Shown here: positions 35,248 to 38,882 of the stretch, piece by piece
Position numbering within the stretch: the stretch's first letter is position 1
How the letters are laid out: each line of letters starts with the position of its first letter
Source: Stenotrophomonas sp. UBA7346
Lineage (GTDB): Bacteria > Pseudomonadota > Gammaproteobacteria > Xanthomonadales > Xanthomonadaceae
Direction of reading: 5' to 3'
Length of the DNA: 38,882 bases
Assembly: GCA_002471015.1 (NCBI GenBank)
Contig: DKPB01000067.1
Coordinates: 1 to 38,882, forward strand
Notes under the pieces: generated by a model
Seen by the model: the letters and a program-made list of their open reading frames with translations, nothing else
What the model was told of the DNA's origin: nothing
Database searches by the model: none
Position numbers and translations under genes: made by a program

Positions 35248-35270
35248 GTAGTGCCGAGCCATGTTCGGCA
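35248..35270 (+). repeat. SMAG-type REP element (left arm, one variant base)
   Basis: GTAG tail with stem GCCGAGCCATGTTCGGC, 9 bases after the sugar dehydrogenase stop. Paired head-to-head with 35294-35316. Confidence 0.87.
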
Positions 35271-35293
35271 AGGGCCTTACCGGCACCGCGCTT

Positions 35294-35316
35294 TGCCGAG
35301 CATGGCTCGGCACTAC
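35294..35316 (-). repeat. SMAG-type REP element overlapping a stop codon
   Basis: Inverted partner of 35248-35270, 23 bases apart. Its GTAG tail supplies the TAG stop codon (35313-35315) of the membrane protein gene on the minus strand. Confidence 0.88.
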
Positions 35317-35816
35317 GCTGCGGTGTTGCCCGCTCGCAGCCGCACTGCCAGTCCTATCGCCTGCACCAGGCCATAGCAGACCAGGGCCGCCGCCAAGGCC
35401 AGGGTCAATGGACTGGCATTACCCATCCCCGGCCCCATGCCCTGGCTGAACGCACCGGCATACCAGCGCCAGGCCAGGCGCCCGATCAGCAGCACCGCCA
35501 ACGCACCGCCGATCCACGGATTGGGCGTATAGCCCGGCGCACCATCACGCGTACTGATCACGGTGTGTTTGAGCGCGAACCCGCCCAGCCCCACGCCAGC
35601 AAACGAACCTGCAACAACACCCCAAATCACATGCGGGACATATACCGCCGCAAGCACCAACATCGCGCTGACCAGCGACAGGATGCCGATGCGGATGCCA
35701 TTGCGGACCGGCCGCCAGGCTTGCCAACCGAAGTGTCGGCGGATGCGCCGGTAGTAGAGCCAACCGAAACCAGCGGTCATCAACCAGGGCATGTAGACAG
35801 GCAATGCTGCAGGCAT
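35313..35816 (-). CDS. Five-helix membrane protein of unknown function
   Basis: A 167-residue protein with five hydrophobic segments: LPVYMPWLMTAGFGWLYY, IRIGILSLVSAMLVLAAVYV, IWGVVAGSFAGVGLGGFAL, WIGGALAVLLIGRLAWRWY and LTLALAAALVCYGLVQAIGLAV. It ends RLRAGNTAA. It resembles uncharacterised CcdC/DUF1453-like proteins in layout only. ATG 35814-35816 has GGTGGA 7 bases upstream; an in-frame extension upstream would read through a SMAG copy (MARHYLGSRL) and is rejected. The stop TAG lies inside a SMAG element, so the present C-terminus may have been set by that repeat. Confidence 0.75.
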   Translation of the reverse strand: MPAALPVYMPWLMTAGFGWLYYRRIRRHFGWQAWRPVRNGIRIGILSLVSAMLVLAAVYVPHVIWGVVAGSFAGVGLGGFALKHTVISTRDGAPGYTPNPWIGGALAVLLIGRLAWRWYAGAFSQGMGPGMGNASPLTLALAAALVCYGLVQAIGLAVRLRAGNTAA

Positions 35817-35861
35817 GGAACGTCCACCGTGATGTAGAAGCAGCGTGAGCCGCGAACCAAG

Positions 35862-35884
35862 GTAATGCCGAGCCATGCTCGGCA
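35862..35884 (+). repeat. SMAG-type REP element, GTAA variant
   Basis: Core GCCGAGCCATGCTCGGC with tail GTAA instead of GTAG, about 45 bases upstream of the membrane protein start and facing the array at 35967-36428. Confidence 0.8.
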
Positions 35885-35966
35885 GCGGCCTTGTCGACAG
35901 GCGTCATCCTGCAATGCCAAACCAGTCTCGGCAAGCGGCATGCCGGGCAGACCCCGGCCCAGCCCT

Positions 35967-36428
35967 GCTCCCTCCCGTTGGCGCAGCCAAGGGGAGGGTT
36001 GGGGAGGGGCTGGCCTTTCGCTGGTAAGGCCCCTGCCGAGCATGGCTCGGCACTACCGCCCTGCTCCCTCCCTTTGGCGTAGCCAAGGGGAAGGTTGGAG
36101 AGGGGTTGGTCTTTTGCTGGTAAAGCCTCTGCCGAGCATGGCTCGGCACTACCGCCCGCTCCCTCCCTTTGGCGCAGCCAAGGGGAGGGGTGGGGAGGGG
36201 TCGTCTTTCGCTGGTAACGCCCCTGCCGAGCATGGCTCGGCACTACCGCCCTGCCCCCTCCCTTTGGGGAAGAAGGCTGGGGAGGGGTCGTCTTTCGCTG
36301 GTAAAGCCTCTGCCGAGCATGGCTCGGCACTACCGCGCAGCTCCCTCCCTTTGGCGCAGCCAAGGGGAGGGCTGGGGAGGGGTGGCCTTTCGCGGGGAAG
36401 GCCACTGCCGAGCATGGCTCGGCACTAC
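35967..36428 (-). repeat. Array of five composite repeat units (palindrome + G-runs + SMAG)
   Basis: Units start at 35967, 36063, 36158, 36253 and 36340 (periods 96, 95, 95, 87). Each has: CTCCC-TTTGG palindrome closing on CCAAGGGGAG (deleted in unit 4); a G-run block, intact as a G-quadruplex motif at 35991-36009, 36182-36200 and 36364-36382; a spacer containing CTTTCGCTGGTAA; and a minus-strand SMAG at 36034-36056, 36130-36152, 36224-36246, 36311-36333 and 36406-36428. All units share one orientation. The last SMAG ends 12 bases from the GH3 stop codon. Confidence 0.9.
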
Positions 36429-36440
36429 ATTGGATCCGGG

Positions 36441-38615
36441 TCAGGGGCCGAGCAACTCAAAGCTGACCGCCTCGCCACTCACCGACGAGGCACAGACCCA
36501 GATATCAAACAGACCGGGTTCGGCGCTGTATTGGCCGTCCACGCCGGTGAATGCCAGCTGCTGGCGATCCAGACGGAATTCCACCTCCGTCGATTCCCCC
36601 GCAGCCAGCGCGATCTTGCGGAACGCCTTCAACTCACGCACCGGCCGCACCCGGCTGGCGACGCGATCATGCACATACAGCTGCACTACCTCCTCACCGG
36701 CCACCGCGCTGACATTGCGCACGCTGGTGCGGATCAGCAGCTCGCCATCCCAATCCAGTTGCGGGGCGCTCAAACGCGGTGACGCATATGCGAAGCGCGC
36801 ATACCCCAGGCCATGACCGAACGCGTACAGCGCCGCATTCGGCACCTCGCGCCAGCGCGATTTGAACTCCGACATGCCCGGCAGTTCCGGGCGCCCGCTA
36901 CGCGGATGGTTGTAGAAATACGGCTGCTGGCCCGAGGCCTGTGGAAAGCTCACCGGCAGGCGCGCCGAAGGGCTGTAGTCGCCGAACAGGATATCGGCCA
37001 ATGCATGACCGTTCTGCGTGCCCAGATACCAGGTGACCGCGATGGCCTGCGCCTCGCGTACCGCCCCCTGCAGGGCCAGCGCGCGGCCGTTGCGCAACAG
37101 CACCACCATTGGCGTGCCGGTTGCGGCCACCGCCTCGGCCAAGGCCTGCTGTGGGGGCGGCAAGATAATCTCCACCCGCGACTGTGCTTCACCGCTGTAA
37201 CGCTGCGGTTCGCCCACGGCCAGCACCACCACGTCGGCAAGCCGTGCGGCAGCGACAGCAGCTTCGATGCCGCCCTCCACGGGCGCCTCCAGCGCACAGC
37301 CCGCCACCACATCCAGTGCCGCGGCATCGCCGATGGCTGCGCGCATACCGTTTTCCAGAGTGACATAGCGCGACTTGTCGCCGAACAGGGTCCAGCAACC
37401 TTCGATGTTGTCACGGTCCTGCACGAACGGGCCGATCAGCGCGATCTTCTGCCCCTGCTTCTTCAAGGGCAGCAGGTCGCCGTCATTCTTCAGCAGTACC
37501 ACCGAGCGGCGCGCGGCATCGCGTGCCAGCGCATCGTGCTCGGCGATATGGGATTGATCCGCCTCGCGTGCGGGGTCCAGGGAGCGGTACGGGTTGTCGA
37601 ACAGGCCGATGGCCTGCTTCAGGCGCAGGATGCGCCGCACCGATTCGTCCAGCACGGCCATCGGCACCTCGCCGGCATGCACCAGCCCGGCCAGGTGCTG
37701 GTCGTAGAAGCCGCTCTGCATGCTCAGGTCGAGCCCGGCCAGGAAGGCCTTGCGGGTGGCATCGACTTCATCGGCGGCGTAGCCGTGGGCGATCAGCTCC
37801 ATGTCCGCGGTGTAATCGGATACCACCACGCCCTCGAATTTCCATTCGCTGCGCAGCAGATCGGTCAACAGCGCGCGGTTGGCGCTGGCGGGCACACCAT
37901 TGATGTCGTTGAAGGCGCTCATCAGCGACAGCGCGCCGGCATCCAGCGCGGCCTTGAACGGCGGCAGGTGCACATCGCGCAGGGTCTGCGGCGAGATGTC
38001 CACCTGGGCGTACTCCATGCCTGCCGCCACCGCGCCATAGGCGGCGAAATGCTTGGGCGTGGCCAGCAGCGCATCCTCGGCGGTCAGGTCCTCGCCCTGG
38101 AAACCACGCACGCGCGCCGCGGCAAATTCGCAGCCCAGCACCACGTCCTCGCCGGCGCCCTCGGCACCCCGGCCCCAACGCTGGTCGCGGGCGATGTCCA
38201 CCGCCGGTGCGTAGGTCCAGTGGATGCCGGCAGCGGTGGCCTCTACTGCCGTGGCGCGGGCGGTGCGGCGAGCCAACTCGGGCTCGAAGCTGGCAGCCTC
38301 GCCCAGCGGAATCGGGAACACCGTGCGCATGCCGTGGATAACGTCCGAGGCAAGGATCACCGGGATGCCCAGGCGGCTTTCTTCCAGCGCCACCTGCTGG
38401 ATGCGCCGGCCCAACTCGGCACCAACGCCGTTGAACAATGAGCCGACCCGGCCTGCGCGTACCTGTTCCAGCACCTGCTCGGCATTGCGTACGTTGGCTT
38501 CCGGGTTCACGTCAGGCGCGAACGGGCGGACCATGTCGGCAAACACGCTGAGCTGGCCGACTTTTTCGTCGACGGTCATGCGGGAAATCAGGGATTCAAT
38601 GCGGTCGGGGGACAC
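36441..38615 (-). CDS. GH3-family glycosidase (BglX-like), no signal peptide
   Basis: A 724-residue exo-acting glycosidase, probably beta-glucosidase or beta-xylosidase type. The N-terminal GH3 barrel (about 10-330) has substrate Lys188-His189 (TPKHFAAYG) and nucleophile Asp267 in VVVSDYTADMEL; most relatives have SDW, here SDY. The GH3 C domain (about 385-600) and a fibronectin-III-like C-terminal domain (about 640-715, with GEEVVQLYVHD) are present. BglX proteins are about 755-765 residues with a signal peptide; this one starts directly at SPDRIESLISRMTVDEKVGQL and should be cytoplasmic. The only in-frame start is GTG 38613-38615, with GAAGG 7 bases upstream and a stop codon at 38640-38642. 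A cre-like operator overlaps the leader. Confidence 0.93.
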   Translation of the reverse strand: MSPDRIESLISRMTVDEKVGQLSVFADMVRPFAPDVNPEANVRNAEQVLEQVRAGRVGSLFNGVGAELGRRIQQVALEESRLGIPVILASDVIHGMRTVFPIPLGEAASFEPELARRTARATAVEATAAGIHWTYAPAVDIARDQRWGRGAEGAGEDVVLGCEFAAARVRGFQGEDLTAEDALLATPKHFAAYGAVAAGMEYAQVDISPQTLRDVHLPPFKAALDAGALSLMSAFNDINGVPASANRALLTDLLRSEWKFEGVVVSDYTADMELIAHGYAADEVDATRKAFLAGLDLSMQSGFYDQHLAGLVHAGEVPMAVLDESVRRILRLKQAIGLFDNPYRSLDPAREADQSHIAEHDALARDAARRSVVLLKNDGDLLPLKKQGQKIALIGPFVQDRDNIEGCWTLFGDKSRYVTLENGMRAAIGDAAALDVVAGCALEAPVEGGIEAAVAAARLADVVVLAVGEPQRYSGEAQSRVEIILPPPQQALAEAVAATGTPMVVLLRNGRALALQGAVREAQAIAVTWYLGTQNGHALADILFGDYSPSARLPVSFPQASGQQPYFYNHPRSGRPELPGMSEFKSRWREVPNAALYAFGHGLGYARFAYASPRLSAPQLDWDGELLIRTSVRNVSAVAGEEVVQLYVHDRVASRVRPVRELKAFRKIALAAGESTEVEFRLDRQQLAFTGVDGQYSAEPGLFDIWVCASSVSGEAVSFELLGP

Positions 38616-38628
38616 CGGCTGGCCTTCA

Positions 38629-38642
38629 TGGAAACGCTTTCA
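38629..38642 (-). promoter_or_regulatory. LacI-family/cre-like operator upstream of the GH3 gene
   Basis: Minus strand TGAAAGCGTTTCCA, 14 bases before the GTG start. It fits the cre pattern TGWAARCGYTWNCW at every position and has five of seven matched bases per half. In Gram-negatives such sites are bound by sugar-responsive LacI-family repressors. None is encoded here. Confidence 0.5.
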
Positions 38643-38706
38643 AGCCGGTGATTCTAGCGCCATGGATGTTAAGCCGCTGGGGCTGGAGGCTTGCTGGGGA
38701 GGCCCT

Positions 38707-38882
38707 TGCCGAGCATGGCTCGGCACCACCGTTCTGCTCCCTGCCTTTGGCGCAGCCAAGGGGAGGGTTGGGGAGGGGTTGGCCTTTCGCTGGGCAAGCC
38801 CCTGCCGAGCATGGCTCGGCACTACCGATCTGCTCCCTCCCTTTGGCCTAGCCAAGGGGAGGGTTGGGGAGGGGTCGATTTT
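38707..38882 (-). repeat. Composite repeat array on the other side of the GH3 gene (runs off the right edge)
   Basis: A SMAG with a variant tail (38707-38729, ending CACCAC on the plus strand), a full composite unit from 38736 with SMAG at 38803-38825, and a second unit from 38832 cut by the window end. G-quadruplex motifs GGGGAGGGTTGGGGAGGGG lie at 38760-38778 and 38856-38874. Unit structure, 96-base period and orientation equal those of the array at 35967-36428. Confidence 0.88.

Larger units (their letters stand above)
35817..36440. other. Repeat-filled intergenic region between membrane protein and GH3 genes
   Basis: This 624-base gap is mostly repeats: one variant SMAG at 35862-35884 and five composite units at 35967-36428. 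The short part 35817-35861 leads into the membrane protein gene. Open frames here arise from the repeats and do not look like genes. Confidence 0.75.

Noticed and set aside
35817..35876. Longer start of the five-helix membrane protein (20 extra residues)
   Set aside because: The extension begins inside a SMAG element and has no ribosome-binding site; ATG 35814-35816 has GGTGGA.
35967..36428. CRISPR array
   Set aside because: Units are about 95 bases and alike throughout, with no unique spacers, and no cas gene is near; they are composite palindromic repeats.
35817..38882. Composite transposon around the GH3 gene
   Set aside because: No transposase, no terminal inverted repeats with target duplications; the flanks are REP-type arrays, so only recombination is proposed.

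Overview
The window is bacterial, GC-rich, and most likely from Stenotrophomonas or a close relative in the Xanthomonadaceae. The support is: GTAG-tailed palindromes with the core GCCGAGCCATGCTCGGC (the SMAG type of REP described in S. maltophilia), a monomeric NADP isocitrate dehydrogenase, an Oar-like TonB-dependent receptor, and an RND operon with two pump subunits laid out like SmeIJK/MdtABC. No ribosomal or other marker gene fixes the species. No tRNA, rRNA, CRISPR array, phage gene or insertion-sequence transposase was seen.

Layout. 1-6.2 kb (all minus strand) holds housekeeping genes: the first 566 codons of icd, a small lipoprotein, a LysM protein, queF, a DUF4261 protein and a secreted M20 amidohydrolase. 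6.2-14.4 kb holds an RND efflux operon (adaptor plus two pump subunits, no outer-membrane channel) with REP pairs on both sides. 14.6-20.2 kb (minus) holds a VWA lipoprotein, an HglS/YdcJ-type 2-oxoadipate dioxygenase, a small secreted protein coupled to a HAD phosphatase, an EF-hand protein and a small membrane protein.

20.3-33.4 kb is the most interesting part. It looks like a dedicated murein-peptide scavenging locus. Leftward genes are a transglutaminase-like exported protein, a TonB-dependent receptor, then, after a strong terminator, a serine beta-lactamase/DD-peptidase-fold hydrolase overlapping a VanX-type D-Ala-D-Ala dipeptidase. Rightward genes are an exported SH3-NlpC/P60 endopeptidase overlapping an L-Ala-D/L-Glu epimerase, then, after a terminator and a repeat-rich gap, an RpiR-family regulator, a YkuD-type L,D-transpeptidase-like protein and a DAACS-family symporter whose substrate and sodium motifs are altered. 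The two arms diverge from an AT-rich promoter region containing the perfect palindrome GGAATAAATATTCC. Proposed flow: outer-membrane uptake of wall fragments, periplasmic cutting between D-Glu and the diamino acid, import of products, then epimerisation of L-Ala-D-Glu in the cytoplasm. The assembly into one pathway is inference; the individual enzyme families are well supported by motifs.

33.4-38.9 kb holds yiaA, a PQQ-type sugar dehydrogenase, a five-helix membrane protein whose stop codon lies inside a SMAG element, and a GH3 glycosidase without a signal peptide. The GH3 gene has same-orientation arrays of a composite repeat on both sides (palindrome, potential G-quadruplex, SMAG) and a LacI/cre-like operator just upstream.
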